Assembly (NCBI GenBank): GCA_964544955.1
Contig: CAZJEB010000003.1
Span: forward strand, 124,001-188,000
DNA: 64,000 bases
Source of the DNA: JAAZPT01 sp964544955
GTDB lineage: Bacteria; Bacillota; Clostridia; Christensenellales; Aristaeellaceae
Reading direction: 5' to 3'
The translations under genes were made by a program, and so were the position numbers. Positions 33,649-42,692 of the stretch are shown here, piece after piece. Position 1 is the stretch's first letter. The number at the start of each line of letters is the position of its first letter. Under the pieces are notes generated by a model. The model made no database searches. It saw only the letters and a program-made list of their open reading frames with translations, and was not told the DNA's origin.

Positions 33649-34295
33649 TTTAAAGTTTCCTGTTTTACTTTTTTATCAACTACATGGCGGCGAGCAAGTT
33701 CTGCTTTAATTTCAAAAGGCTTAATATCCATTTCTGCCATAAGTACAAGCACATGGTAAGCCAAATCACTAATTTCAAATATGGTTTCTTTTCTATCGTT
33801 TTTCATGCCGGCAATAACAACTTCTGTGCATTCTTCCCCAACTTTTTTAAGGATTTTTTCCTTGCCCTTATCAAATAAATAACTTGTATAGCTACCCTCT
33901 TGCTTATCTGTTTTTCTACCCATAATAAGCATATAAAGGTCTACCATATCAAACAAGCCTTGTTTATCCATAGCCACAATATCATTAAAATAGCAAGATT
34001 CCTTACCTGTATGGCAGGCAGGGCCTTCCTTAATAACTTTTATTAATAGTGAATCCAAATCACAATCTGCAGTAATTGATACTACTGTTTGGAAGTTGCC
34101 ACTGGTTGCGCCCTTGCGCCATAGTTCTTGCCTACTTCTTGAATAAAAGCAAGTTTTTCCCTCATCTATTGTTATATTTAGTGATTCCCTATTCATATAA
34201 GCAAGCATAAGCACTTCGCTTGTATACCAATCTTGCACTATTGCGGGTATAAGTCCCTTATCATCAAACTTTAAATTATTTATAATTTCGCCCAT
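33645..34295 (-). CDS. hisIE: Phosphoribosyl-AMP cyclohydrolase / phosphoribosyl-ATP pyrophosphatase
   Basis: This 216-residue bifunctional enzyme catalyses steps 2 and 3 of histidine synthesis. The HisI domain (about 1-110) has MLAYMNRESL, CFYSRSRQELWRKG, DCDLDSLL and the zinc-binding CHTGKESCYF. The HisE domain (about 115-205) has GSYTSYLFDKGKEKILKKVGEE-type sequence, then EVVIAGM and EISDLAYHVLVLM. The HisI-HisE order is standard. It starts 1 nt after the hisF stop and overlaps hisK by 4 nt. Confidence 0.96.
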   Translation of the reverse strand: MGEIINNLKFDDKGLIPAIVQDWYTSEVLMLAYMNRESLNITIDEGKTCFYSRSRQELWRKGATSGNFQTVVSITADCDLDSLLIKVIKEGPACHTGKESCYFNDIVAMDKQGLFDMVDLYMLIMGRKTDKQEGSYTSYLFDKGKEKILKKVGEECTEVVIAGMKNDRKETIFEISDLAYHVLVLMAEMDIKPFEIKAELARRHVVDKKVKQETLK

Positions 34296-34296
34296 A

Positions 34297-35055
34297 TTAT
34301 AACCTCACTTCTATATTTTCAGCTTTTAAGTAACGTTTTAAATCCATTATGGATACCTCTTTAAAATGGAATATTGATGCTGCTAAGCCAGCATCAACCT
34401 TAGGCAAAGCATTAAACAAATCCTTAAAGTGTTCCATATTGCCCGCACCACCTGATGCTATTATGGGTAGGTTAACATTATCGGATATTGCTTTTAGCAT
34501 TTCAATATCAAAGCCTGCCTTTACACCGTCGGTATCTATGCTATTTACAACAAGCTCACCGGCACCACGCTTTTCGCCCTCAATTGCCCAAGCAATAGCA
34601 TCTATGCCCGTATCTTCCCTACCACCTTTTGCAAACACGTTAAACTTACCATTTACACGCCTTACATCCATGGATAATACAACGCATTGTTTGCCATATT
34701 TCTCCGCCGCCTTATCAATAAGGCTAGGGTCTGCTAAGGCCCCAGTGTTTACGCTAACTTTATCGGCACCGCATTTTAGCACCCTATCAAAATCATCAAG
34801 GCTTTTTATACTACCGCCTACTGTAAGGGGTATAAATATTTGTTCTGCCACGCTTTTAAGCACATCTGTAAAAAGTTGGCGTTGCTCAAAGCTTGCAGTT
34901 ATATCATAAAAAACAAGCTCATCTGCGCCACTTTCATTATAGAAACGGGCCATGGCAACAGGGTCGTCAACATCCTTTATGCCCTCAAAGTTAACACCTT
35001 TAACAAGCCTACCATCCCTAATATCCAAACATGGAATAATCCTTTTTGTTAACAT
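34297..35055 (-). CDS. hisF: Imidazole glycerol phosphate synthase, cyclase subunit
   Basis: This 252-residue (beta-alpha)8 barrel joins the ammonia made by HisH to PRFAR, giving imidazole glycerol phosphate and AICAR. KRIIPCLDIRDGRLVKGVNF at the N-terminus carries the catalytic Asp (CLDI); VNSIDTDGVKAGFD carries the second catalytic Asp; PLTVGGSI and IIASGGAG are the phosphate-binding loops. It overlaps the end of hisA by 7 nt. Confidence 0.97.
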   Translation of the reverse strand: MLTKRIIPCLDIRDGRLVKGVNFEGIKDVDDPVAMARFYNESGADELVFYDITASFEQRQLFTDVLKSVAEQIFIPLTVGGSIKSLDDFDRVLKCGADKVSVNTGALADPSLIDKAAEKYGKQCVVLSMDVRRVNGKFNVFAKGGREDTGIDAIAWAIEGEKRGAGELVVNSIDTDGVKAGFDIEMLKAISDNVNLPIIASGGAGNMEHFKDLFNALPKVDAGLAASIFHFKEVSIMDLKRYLKAENIEVRL

Positions 35056-35768
35056 ACTCTTTTTGCCCTTTCTATAGCAGTTTTTAGGTCTATTTTGTTT
35101 TCATAAAGAGCCTTACCTAATATAGCACCATATACGCCCATTTGGCTAAGCTCATCAATTTCGTGCATAAAGCTTATGCCCCCAGATGCCACTATATTTA
35201 AGCCCTTTATCTTGTTTAATTCCTTATAGGCCTCCATATTAGTGCCAGTTAGTGTGCCATCCTTGCTAATATCGGTATATATAATTGTATTAACACCACG
35301 CTTGTGCATATCCTTACAAAAATCTATTGAGCTAATTTGGGTTACTTGTTCCCAACCACTTACAGCAACCATTCCATTTTTAGCATCAACGCCAACGGCT
35401 ATGGCATCACCATATTTTTGAACCATGGCCTCAACAAAGTTTGGATCCTTTGCTGCAACGGTACCAAGTATTACCCTATTTACACCCACATCCAGCATGG
35501 CCTTAATATTATCTTCATTGCGTATACCACCACCAAGTTCTATAAACAAACCTTTTTTGCACAGTTTTTTAATAGCATCAATATTCGTAGTTTTACCGCT
35601 CCTTGCTCCATTAAGGTCAACAAGGTGAAGGTTTTTTGCTCCACTAGCTATAAAGCCATCTGCAACAAAATCAACATTGTTATTATAAACGGTTTTATCG
35701 TCATAATTGCCTTGCAAAAGCCTTACCACTTGGGCATCAAGCAAATCTATTGCAGGGAATATTTCCAT
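35049..35768 (-). CDS. hisA: ProFAR isomerase
   Basis: This 239-residue barrel enzyme isomerises ProFAR to PRFAR. IFPAIDLLDAQVVRLLQGNY carries the first catalytic Asp and TIIYTDISKDGTLTG the second; the phosphate loops are IELGGGIRNEDNI and IVASGGIS. It resembles HisF, as is usual. I start it at the ATG at 35768 behind GGAGG, 7 residues inside the longest frame. It overlaps hisF by 7 nt and begins 2 nt after hisH. Confidence 0.96.
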   Translation of the reverse strand: MEIFPAIDLLDAQVVRLLQGNYDDKTVYNNNVDFVADGFIASGAKNLHLVDLNGARSGKTTNIDAIKKLCKKGLFIELGGGIRNEDNIKAMLDVGVNRVILGTVAAKDPNFVEAMVQKYGDAIAVGVDAKNGMVAVSGWEQVTQISSIDFCKDMHKRGVNTIIYTDISKDGTLTGTNMEAYKELNKIKGLNIVASGGISFMHEIDELSQMGVYGAILGKALYENKIDLKTAIERAKRVC

Positions 35769-35770
35769 AA

Positions 35771-36379
35771 TTAACCTCCATACTCGCAAAAGGCCTTTAG
35801 TATGCTCAAGCCAATATTGCCACTTTTTTCAGGGTGAAACTGTGTACCCATTATATTGTTATTTGCTACAACAGCAGTTACATCAACACCATAGTTTGCT
35901 GTAGCCACTAAGCTTTCTTGGCAGTTACTTGCATGGTAGCTATGCACAAAATAAACATAATCGCCTTGTTTAACATATTTTAGCAAAGGGTTGTTTTGCC
36001 TAATATCAAGGCTATTCCAACCCATATGTGGTATTTTTAAGCCCATGTTTGCATCAAGGGCAACAACTTCCCCCTTAAGCAAGCCTAGGCCCTTATGTAC
36101 ACCAAATTCCTTACCTATTTCAAAAAGCAATTGCATACCCAAGCATATACCTAAAAGAGGTTTACCTTGCTTAGCATTGTTTAATATTGTAGGTATAAGC
36201 CCTGTGCTTTGTAACCTTTTTATAGCATCACCAAAGGCACCAACACCAGGCAAAATTATTCTATCCGCATTGTTTATAACAGCCTCATCAGCAGTTACAA
36301 CAGCAGGTACACCAAGGTATTTAAGGGAACTTTTTAGTGAAAAAAGGTTGCCTACACCATAATCAATTATAGCTACCAT
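35771..36379 (-). CDS. hisH: Imidazole glycerol phosphate synthase, glutaminase subunit
   Basis: This 202-residue class I glutamine amidotransferase supplies ammonia to HisF. VAIIDYGVGNLFSLKSSL opens the protein; the nucleophile cysteine is in LLGICLGMQLLFE; the catalytic His and Glu are in GTQFHPEKSG. Its ATG overlaps the hisB stop by one base (TAATG), implying coupled translation. Confidence 0.97.
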   Translation of the reverse strand: MVAIIDYGVGNLFSLKSSLKYLGVPAVVTADEAVINNADRIILPGVGAFGDAIKRLQSTGLIPTILNNAKQGKPLLGICLGMQLLFEIGKEFGVHKGLGLLKGEVVALDANMGLKIPHMGWNSLDIRQNNPLLKYVKQGDYVYFVHSYHASNCQESLVATANYGVDVTAVVANNNIMGTQFHPEKSGNIGLSILKAFCEYGG

Positions 36380-36972
36380 TAATTTTGTATTACTCCTTTT
36401 GTGGAAGGGATTTCATCCTCCATAGTAGGGTCTATGGCAACCGCAATTTTAATAGCCCTTGCAAAGGCTTTAAAGGCACACTCTATTATGTGGTGGGTAT
36501 TTTTACCCGCAAATTGAACAAAATGCAATGTTAGGCCAAGGCTACGGCAAAGCCCTTCAAAAAATTCTTGAACAAGCTCTGTATCAAAGTCGCCAAGTTT
36601 AGGGTTTAAACCATTTAAACCGTAGTTTAAATAAGTTCTACCACTTATATCAAGGGCAACATTTACAAGGGCTTCATCCATGGGTATGCAAGCAGAGCCA
36701 TATCTGTTTATGCCTTTAAAGTCGCCCAAGGCTTCCTTTATTGCCATACCCAAGCTTATACCAATATCCTCAACGCTATGGTGAAAATCAACATAAGTAT
36801 CGCCCTTGCATTCAACATTTAAATTAAACCTGCTGTGGGCAGAAAACAATGTAAGCATATGGTCTAAAAAGCCTACGCCTGTATTTATTTCACTTATGCC
36901 TTTACCATCTAAATTTAAGCTTAATTTAACTTGAGTTTCCTTGGTTATACGCTCAATATTTGCCTGCCTCAT
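36379..36972 (-). CDS. hisB: Imidazoleglycerol-phosphate dehydratase
   Basis: This 197-residue manganese-dependent enzyme dehydrates imidazole glycerol phosphate. GVGFLDHMLTLFSAHSRF and DFHHSVEDIGISLG hold the first metal-binding histidines; HHIIECAFKAFARAI and the glutamates around it hold the second set. Length matches the monofunctional dehydratase (about 195), without the phosphatase domain found in enterobacterial HisB. Confidence 0.97.
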   Translation of the reverse strand: MRQANIERITKETQVKLSLNLDGKGISEINTGVGFLDHMLTLFSAHSRFNLNVECKGDTYVDFHHSVEDIGISLGMAIKEALGDFKGINRYGSACIPMDEALVNVALDISGRTYLNYGLNGLNPKLGDFDTELVQEFFEGLCRSLGLTLHFVQFAGKNTHHIIECAFKAFARAIKIAVAIDPTMEDEIPSTKGVIQN

Positions 36973-36973
36973 A

Positions 36974-38032
36974 CTATGCCTCCAAATTATCTATGGCTAA
37001 AAACAGAGCCTGCATTTCCTCCATTGTGCCAATAGTTATTCTTACAAAGTTATTTATTCTATCTAAATTAAAGTACCTTACAAGTATACCTGAACATTTA
37101 AGTTTTTCATATAGCATTTGCCCACTTATGTTAGGGTGAGCTGCAAACACAAAGTTGCTTTTTGAATTAATGTATTTAAAGCCTCTTTTATCAAGTTCGC
37201 TTATTGTATAGTTGCGGGCTTCAATAATTTTACTTATGCAAGCATTAAAGTAATCACTATCCCTTATGGAATATTCACCTAATAACAAGCTTAACCTATT
37301 TATATTATAGGGGTTGAAGCTAAATTTAATAGTGTTTATATCCTTAATAATATCCTTGTTGCCAAAGGCATAGCCTATCCTAGCCCCTGCTAAGTTGTAG
37401 GCCTTTGAAAAGGTTTTTACTACAAGTAAGTTGTTATACTTATTTATAAGGCTTATGGCACTATCAGCGCCAAAGTCCACATAGGCTTCATCAATAACTA
37501 CAAGGTTATTAGCATTGTTTATAAGCAATTGCTCAATATCATCAAGGCTTAAGGCTATACCCGTTGGGGCATTGGGGTTTGCAATAAATATTGTAGCATT
37601 TGCGTTATAATAATCCCTTACATCAATAGTAAAATCATCTTTAAGGGGTATAATGCGCTTTGGCACACAACAAAGGTCGGCAAACACCTTATAAAAACCA
37701 TAGCTAATATCTGGAAAGCAAGCTGCTACATCATTGCCACAAAAGGCTAAAAATGCAAAGGCTAATATTTCATCAGACCCATTACCCACAGCAACATTAG
37801 CTTCATCAAGCCCATAAACATCGGCAATAGCCTTTATTAAATTGCTACAATTGGGGTCTGGGTAAAGGTTTAGCTTATCCAATTGACCCTTATTAATGGC
37901 CTCCATAGCCTTTGGGGATGGTGGGTAAGGGCTTTCGTTGGTATTTAGCTTTATATACTGCCTGTTTTGAGGCTGTTCACCTGGTGTATAGGGCATTATA
38001 TCCTTATACCTATAGTTTAAAAACTTGCTCAT
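36974..38032 (-). CDS. hisC: Histidinol-phosphate aminotransferase
   Basis: This 352-residue PLP enzyme converts imidazole acetol phosphate to histidinol phosphate. Visible motifs are LNTNESPYPPSP near the N-terminus, GNGSDEILAFAF (cofactor phosphate region), ANPNAPTGIAL, VIDEAYVDFG and the Schiff-base lysine in VVKTFSKAYNLAGARIGYA. A C-terminal RITIGTMEEM segment holds the substrate-binding Arg. It has 1-nt gaps to both hisD and hisB. Confidence 0.96.
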   Translation of the reverse strand: MSKFLNYRYKDIMPYTPGEQPQNRQYIKLNTNESPYPPSPKAMEAINKGQLDKLNLYPDPNCSNLIKAIADVYGLDEANVAVGNGSDEILAFAFLAFCGNDVAACFPDISYGFYKVFADLCCVPKRIIPLKDDFTIDVRDYYNANATIFIANPNAPTGIALSLDDIEQLLINNANNLVVIDEAYVDFGADSAISLINKYNNLLVVKTFSKAYNLAGARIGYAFGNKDIIKDINTIKFSFNPYNINRLSLLLGEYSIRDSDYFNACISKIIEARNYTISELDKRGFKYINSKSNFVFAAHPNISGQMLYEKLKCSGILVRYFNLDRINNFVRITIGTMEEMQALFLAIDNLEA

Positions 38033-38033
38033 A

Positions 38034-39311
38034 TTATTTGCCTAACCTTAGTTTTACAGAGTTTGCATGGGCATATAAGCCCTCATGTTCAGCAAAATTT
38101 ACTATCCTATCCCCAACTTCCTTTAGGGCTGTATCGGAGTAGTATATAAAAGATGACCTTTTTTGAAAATCATACACGCCCAAGGGGGATGAAAACCTTG
38201 CTGTACCATTTGTAGGCAATGTATGGTTGGGGCCTGCAAAATAATCGCCTAAAGCCTCTGGAACATTCCTACCAAGGAATATGCTACCTGCATTTTTAAT
38301 TGCATTTAAATACCTAAAAGGTTCATCTACACACACTTCAAGGTGCTCAGGGGCAATTATGTTAGATATTTTAATAGCCTCGTCAATGCTATTAACAATA
38401 ATAATTTTGCCAAAATCATCTATGGATGCACGGCAAATTTCCTGCCTTGGAGCTGCTGCTATTTGAACTTCAAGCTCCTTTTGTACTTCCTTTGCCAAAG
38501 CCTCGCTATTTGTAATTAATATTGCTTGTGCAAGTTTATCATGCTCCGCTTGGGATAACATATCCGCAGCAACATAGCTTGGATTACAGTTTTCATCAGC
38601 AATAACAAGTATTTCAGATGGGCCTGCCACCATATCAATATCCACTATACCAAACACTCTACGCTTGGCTGCTGCAACATAAGCATTACCTGGCCCCACT
38701 ATTTTATCAACTGGGCTAACGCTTTCTGTGCCATAGCTTAATGCTGCAATAGCTTGGGCGCCACCCATTTTATATATTTTACTTACCCCAGCTATGCTTG
38801 CTGCAACAAGTATAGGGGCGGCAACTGTTCCATCCTTAGATGGTGGTGTGGTAATACAAATATTTTTAACCCCTGCAAGCTTTGCAGGTACTGCATTCAT
38901 AAGCACACTTGATGGGTAACTTGCTGTACCGCCTGGAACATATAGCCCCACGCTTTCTATAGCAGTAATTTTTTGGCCTAGCACAATACCATTATCTTGG
39001 TTAATAACATAATCGTTTTCACATTGGGCAGCATGGAATTTTTCTATACGCTCTGCCGCCATTTTCATAGTATCTATAAGGTAGGGGTCTGTTATGCTAA
39101 GGGCATAATCAATTTCTTCCTTACTAACTAAAAGGCTATCAAGCTTTACACCATCAAACTTTTCTGTATAAGCAAAAAGGGCGGAATCGCCATTGGTTTT
39201 TACATTTTCAAGTATAGCTTGTACTGTGGTTTCTATTGCACTATTATCACTTAAACTTCTTGATAATATATCTTCCTTTTTTAAATCCTTAGCGTAGTAA
39301 ACATTTATCAT
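38034..39311 (-). CDS. hisD: Histidinol dehydrogenase
   Basis: This 425-residue zinc- and NAD-dependent enzyme performs the last two oxidations, from histidinol to histidine. Characteristic stretches are VGLYVPGGTASYPSSVLMNA, MGGAQAIAALSYG, KIVGPGNAYVAAAKR, the zinc-binding SQAEHDKLAQ, and NHTLPTNGTARFSSPLGVYD near the C-terminus. It overlaps hisG by 4 nt (ATGA-type) and ends 1 nt before hisC. Confidence 0.97.
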   Translation of the reverse strand: MINVYYAKDLKKEDILSRSLSDNSAIETTVQAILENVKTNGDSALFAYTEKFDGVKLDSLLVSKEEIDYALSITDPYLIDTMKMAAERIEKFHAAQCENDYVINQDNGIVLGQKITAIESVGLYVPGGTASYPSSVLMNAVPAKLAGVKNICITTPPSKDGTVAAPILVAASIAGVSKIYKMGGAQAIAALSYGTESVSPVDKIVGPGNAYVAAAKRRVFGIVDIDMVAGPSEILVIADENCNPSYVAADMLSQAEHDKLAQAILITNSEALAKEVQKELEVQIAAAPRQEICRASIDDFGKIIIVNSIDEAIKISNIIAPEHLEVCVDEPFRYLNAIKNAGSIFLGRNVPEALGDYFAGPNHTLPTNGTARFSSPLGVYDFQKRSSFIYYSDTALKEVGDRIVNFAEHEGLYAHANSVKLRLGK

Positions 39312-39928
39312 TTATTATAAGCCTCCATAAGCTTTGCAAGCAAAGTATTAATTTGTTTTTCTTTAAATTTATAGGCTGCCTTATTGGCTATTAGCCTTGC
39401 ACTTGAATACGCAATGGTTTCGGTAACCTCAAGGTTGTTTTCCTCAAGGGTTTTACCTGTTTCAACAATATCAACTATAACATCACTTAAGCCAAGTATA
39501 GGTGCTAACTCTATAGATCCGTTAAGCTTTATAATTTCAATATCCCTATTTTTAGTTCTATAATAATTTTTTGCAACATTAGGGTATTTTGTTGCCACCC
39601 TTAGTATGTTGTTAGGGTTTTCATAATAGTTTACTGGTGCTGCAACTGCAAGTTTGCATTTACCCAAGTTCAAATCCATAAGTTCATACACATTAGGGTT
39701 AGTTTCAAGTATAACATCCTTACCCACAACGCCAATATCCGCAGCGCCGTGTTCAACATAAATGCCTACATCCGATGGTTTTATAAGCAAATAGCGCACA
39801 TCACTTTCAGGGCTTTCAACAACAAGGCGTCTATCCTCACCCAAGCCCTCACAGTAATACCCAAAGGATGAAAAAAGTTTATAAACATCATCCCCAAGCC
39901 TACCCTTTGGCAATGCTATATTTAACAT
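39308..39928 (-). CDS. hisG: ATP phosphoribosyltransferase, short form
   Basis: This 206-residue enzyme makes the committed step, phosphoribosyl-ATP from ATP and PRPP. It starts LNIALPKGRLGDDVYKLF; the PRPP-binding loop is VIVDIVETGKTLEENNL. The regulatory C-terminal ACT-like domain is missing, which defines the short form that works as a complex with HisZ, encoded just upstream with a 7-nt overlap. Histidine feedback would act through HisZ. Confidence 0.96.
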   Translation of the reverse strand: MLNIALPKGRLGDDVYKLFSSFGYYCEGLGEDRRLVVESPESDVRYLLIKPSDVGIYVEHGAADIGVVGKDVILETNPNVYELMDLNLGKCKLAVAAPVNYYENPNNILRVATKYPNVAKNYYRTKNRDIEIIKLNGSIELAPILGLSDVIVDIVETGKTLEENNLEVTETIAYSSARLIANKAAYKFKEKQINTLLAKLMEAYNK

Positions 39929-41043
39929 TTTTCCACCTCCTTAAGCTCACCATTTACTATTTTATAATAGTTTTTAGCCTGTATATTATCAACACTATCC
40001 CCTGTAAGTACAGCCTTACCCTCTTTAACTAGGTATTGAACAAACTTGTTTATTTCTAAGGGATTGCTTTGCTCATCACAGCATATAAAGGCATCATAAG
40101 TTTTAGGTTTATATTGGGCTAAAAGCCTTGCAATTTCATCAAAGCGTAGGGCAAAGCCCATGGCACCCGTATCCTTTTTATGCATATGCTTTAATAGGTT
40201 ATCATAGCGCCCACCTATAAGCACTGCCCCAGGTATACCCTCAATATAGCCACTTAATACTAACGAGTTATAATAGTTCATATCCCCTATTATGGAAAAA
40301 TCTAACCTAATATTATCAAGTTCGCTTTTGCCCTCAAAGGATTTTAGTATAAGCTTAATTTCATCTAGGGCTGCCCTCATCTCTTCATTTACAGCAAGCT
40401 CATAGGCCTTTTCAATTACATCAACAGCATAACCTGAAAGGTTTATAAGGCTAAGCAATTTGCTTGTTCCCTCATCACCCAAGCCTGCCTGTTTTGCTTT
40501 TATAGCAAGCTCATGCCTATTTTTCTCCTCTATGGATATAAGTATATCCTTTTTGCTTTTATCATCTATATTAAAGGAGTCCAGCAAGCCATTTACAAAA
40601 CCAAGGTGGGATATATCAAGCATCCATTTATTTGATATGGCGGCCAAACTTTGGGCCGCAAGCCAGGATATTTCAACAAGTGTATAATTATTTACCTTGC
40701 CCAACCATTCCAAGCCTATTTGAGATATTTCCTTATAATCCCCTGTGCCTGGCATAGTTCTATAAACCTTTTCAGCATAGTAAATTTTTTCCGCAATGTT
40801 ACCATCACAGTTTGCATTTTTTACTATACTAAGGGTAATATCGGGCTTTAGTACCATAAGTTTACCATCGGTATCATTAAACGTTATAAACTGCCCCTTT
40901 GGTAAAAAGCTTTTATATTTAGTATAAAAATCGTATTCCTCAAAGCGCGACATTTTAAAACGGGAATAACCGAATTGTTCATATAGGTTGCCCAAATGTA
41001 TGCTTAGTTGTTCCTCACGGGGTAATGTGTTTATATTAAGCAT
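39922..41043 (-). CDS. hisZ: ATP phosphoribosyltransferase regulatory subunit
   Basis: This 373-residue protein is a catalytically inactive relative of histidyl-tRNA synthetase that activates short-form HisG and senses histidine. Class II synthetase features remain (FNDTDGKLMVLKPDITLSIV, KIYYAEKVYR, GAVLIGGRYDNLL), but the C-terminal anticodon-binding domain is short or absent. I start it at the ATG at 41043 behind GGAGGG. It is the first gene of the operon, about 25 nt after the predicted transcription start. Confidence 0.93.
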   Translation of the reverse strand: MLNINTLPREEQLSIHLGNLYEQFGYSRFKMSRFEEYDFYTKYKSFLPKGQFITFNDTDGKLMVLKPDITLSIVKNANCDGNIAEKIYYAEKVYRTMPGTGDYKEISQIGLEWLGKVNNYTLVEISWLAAQSLAAISNKWMLDISHLGFVNGLLDSFNIDDKSKKDILISIEEKNRHELAIKAKQAGLGDEGTSKLLSLINLSGYAVDVIEKAYELAVNEEMRAALDEIKLILKSFEGKSELDNIRLDFSIIGDMNYYNSLVLSGYIEGIPGAVLIGGRYDNLLKHMHKKDTGAMGFALRFDEIARLLAQYKPKTYDAFICCDEQSNPLEINKFVQYLVKEGKAVLTGDSVDNIQAKNYYKIVNGELKEVEKC

Positions 41044-41073
41044 TAAACAGCCCTCCAACAAAATAATAAGGAT

Positions 41074-41102
41074 ATAATATAACAGAAATATACTTTTGTC
41101 AA
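41074..41102 (-). promoter_or_regulatory. Promoter of the histidine operon
   Basis: A perfect TTGACA (41102-41097), a 17-nt spacer and TATTAT (41079-41074) on the minus strand. The leader before hisZ is only about 25-30 nt, too short for a T-box or peptide attenuator, so control by starvation for charged tRNA-His is not visible here. Confidence 0.85.
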
Positions 41103-41192
41103 GTAAAGTGATAAAGCATTAAAGTAATTTATACAAATTTACAATATTATTTTATATGTATTTTTATGCAAGGTCAATTATAATAATGTTTT

Positions 41193-41222
41193 TTGACGGT
41201 TTACTTGCATTGATATTAATAT
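41193..41222 (+). promoter_or_regulatory. Promoter of the deacetylase gene
   Basis: TTGACG (41193-41198), an 18-nt spacer and TAATAT (41217-41222) precede the polysaccharide deacetylase gene by about 40 nt. It is divergent from the his promoter; 90 bp of AT-rich sequence lie between them. Confidence 0.6.
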
Positions 41223-41263
41223 AGTGGTATATTTACCCTTGAAAAGCGAAGGAAGGGACTATA

Positions 41264-42646
41264 ATGATTAAAAAACTTATTACATTAACGCTTGTACTAT
41301 TGTTATTTACACAAAGCCTTGTTTTAGGTGAAGGTGCAGAAAAATACCAAAGCATGCCCGAAATATTTAAAACAGAAATTGAGGAAGTATCTCAAAAGTT
41401 GGATAATAACGAAAGGTTTGTATACAAAGAATATTTGCATACTACAAACGAAGCAGTAAATACTCAGCTAAAAAATGTTGTAGATGCTTTTGATAATAAA
41501 CTTAGCCCATTATTAGAAAAAGACCCAACAAAAAATGCTAACAAATACAGCCGTTTAGATATTAACACCGTGTTTTATAGAACAGGCAATAGCTATATTA
41601 GCACATTAATAATTGCCCAAAGCGTTTACCGCAACGAACAAAGGGGCTTGGAGTTCAGCGCCCAAACATATAAGCTAGAGGATGGAACAAAATTAAACCT
41701 TACTGATATGTTTAATGATAAGGCTTGGCCTTTTATGGCTAAAAGGATTGAGGAGCATTTTAATGCCCTATTCCCTAATGATACAAGAAACAACAATGCT
41801 ATAAACAACTTATGTAGCATAGATAATATAAAAGAGGCAAACTTTACATTAAGTGGAATGGAATTAACACTACACTTTTATGAAAACAAGGTGTTTGAAA
41901 ATAGAAACAACATTGCCCACGTACGTTTTTATTACCCTGAACTAAAGGATATGTTTACGGAAAAAGGCCTTGAAGCAACAGATAATAGCCGCTGGAAAAT
42001 GGTTGCAATTACTTGTGATGATGGGCCTAAAAACCCCCAATCAACTTATGCATTAAACGCTTTTAGAAAAATTGGTGCAAGGGCAAACTATTTTATAGTA
42101 GGTAAAATGCTAAAGCACTTTAGCCCTGTATTAAGAAGGCAATTTGACCAAAACCACATTTTTGGCAACCACAGTTTAAACCATTGGAGTGGTTATAGCA
42201 TGAAAACACCAACAAGGCGCTTAAAAGAAGTAACTGATGTGGATTTGCTAACCTACGATATAATAGGCGAAAGGTTATGGTATTTTAGAGCCCCTGGCGG
42301 AACATACCCACCATGGATGGAAGCATTTTTGGATATGCCAATAATACAATGGAGTTTAGACACATACGACTATACAGGCAAAAATAAAAACAGAATACTA
42401 GCATCAATAAAGCAAAATATAAAGGAATATGACATTATACTTTGCCATGATACAGGTTATAACATGCATAAAGCCATACCCCTAATAGGCAATTATTTTG
42501 AGGAAAATGGCTATATGTTAGTAACTTTAGACGAATTAAAATATGCACAAAATGTTACACTAATAAATAATGAAGTGTATTGGAGTTTTAGGCCAGACGA
42601 AAATAGCGAAGGCAATTATAACATTAACGATACTGTTAAAAAGTAA
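41264..42646 (+). CDS. Secreted polysaccharide deacetylase (PdaC-like architecture)
   Basis: This 460-residue exported protein has a signal peptide (MIKKLITLTLVLLLFTQSLV), an N-terminal RsiV/PdaC-like region (about 30-235; LDINTVFYRTGNSYIS, YKLEDGTKLNLTDMF), and a C-terminal NodB deacetylase domain (about 245-440). NodB motifs: T-C-D-D-G-P (250-255, with Cys in place of Phe), GNHSLNH with zinc ligands His303 and His307, RAPGG (342-346), SLDTYD and ILCHD. The likely role is N- or O-deacetylation of peptidoglycan or another wall glycan. GGAAGGGA precedes the ATG. Monocistronic. Confidence 0.88.
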   Translation: MIKKLITLTLVLLLFTQSLVLGEGAEKYQSMPEIFKTEIEEVSQKLDNNERFVYKEYLHTTNEAVNTQLKNVVDAFDNKLSPLLEKDPTKNANKYSRLDINTVFYRTGNSYISTLIIAQSVYRNEQRGLEFSAQTYKLEDGTKLNLTDMFNDKAWPFMAKRIEEHFNALFPNDTRNNNAINNLCSIDNIKEANFTLSGMELTLHFYENKVFENRNNIAHVRFYYPELKDMFTEKGLEATDNSRWKMVAITCDDGPKNPQSTYALNAFRKIGARANYFIVGKMLKHFSPVLRRQFDQNHIFGNHSLNHWSGYSMKTPTRRLKEVTDVDLLTYDIIGERLWYFRAPGGTYPPWMEAFLDMPIIQWSLDTYDYTGKNKNRILASIKQNIKEYDIILCHDTGYNMHKAIPLIGNYFEENGYMLVTLDELKYAQNVTLINNEVYWSFRPDENSEGNYNINDTVKK

Positions 42647-42687
42647 TTAAAAAAGCTCACCTATATAATAAAGTGAGCTTTTTAATT
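42645..42687. terminator. Bidirectional terminator
   Basis: ATTAAAAAAGCTCAC pairs with GTGAGCTTTTTAAT around a 12-nt loop between the deacetylase gene (+) and addA (-), with T-runs on both strands. Confidence 0.85.
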
Positions 42688-42692
42688 ACAAT

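Noticed and set aside
34349..34909. 186-codon plus-strand frame opposite hisF
   Set aside because: hisF is certain on the minus strand; the frame has no ribosome site or family likeness.
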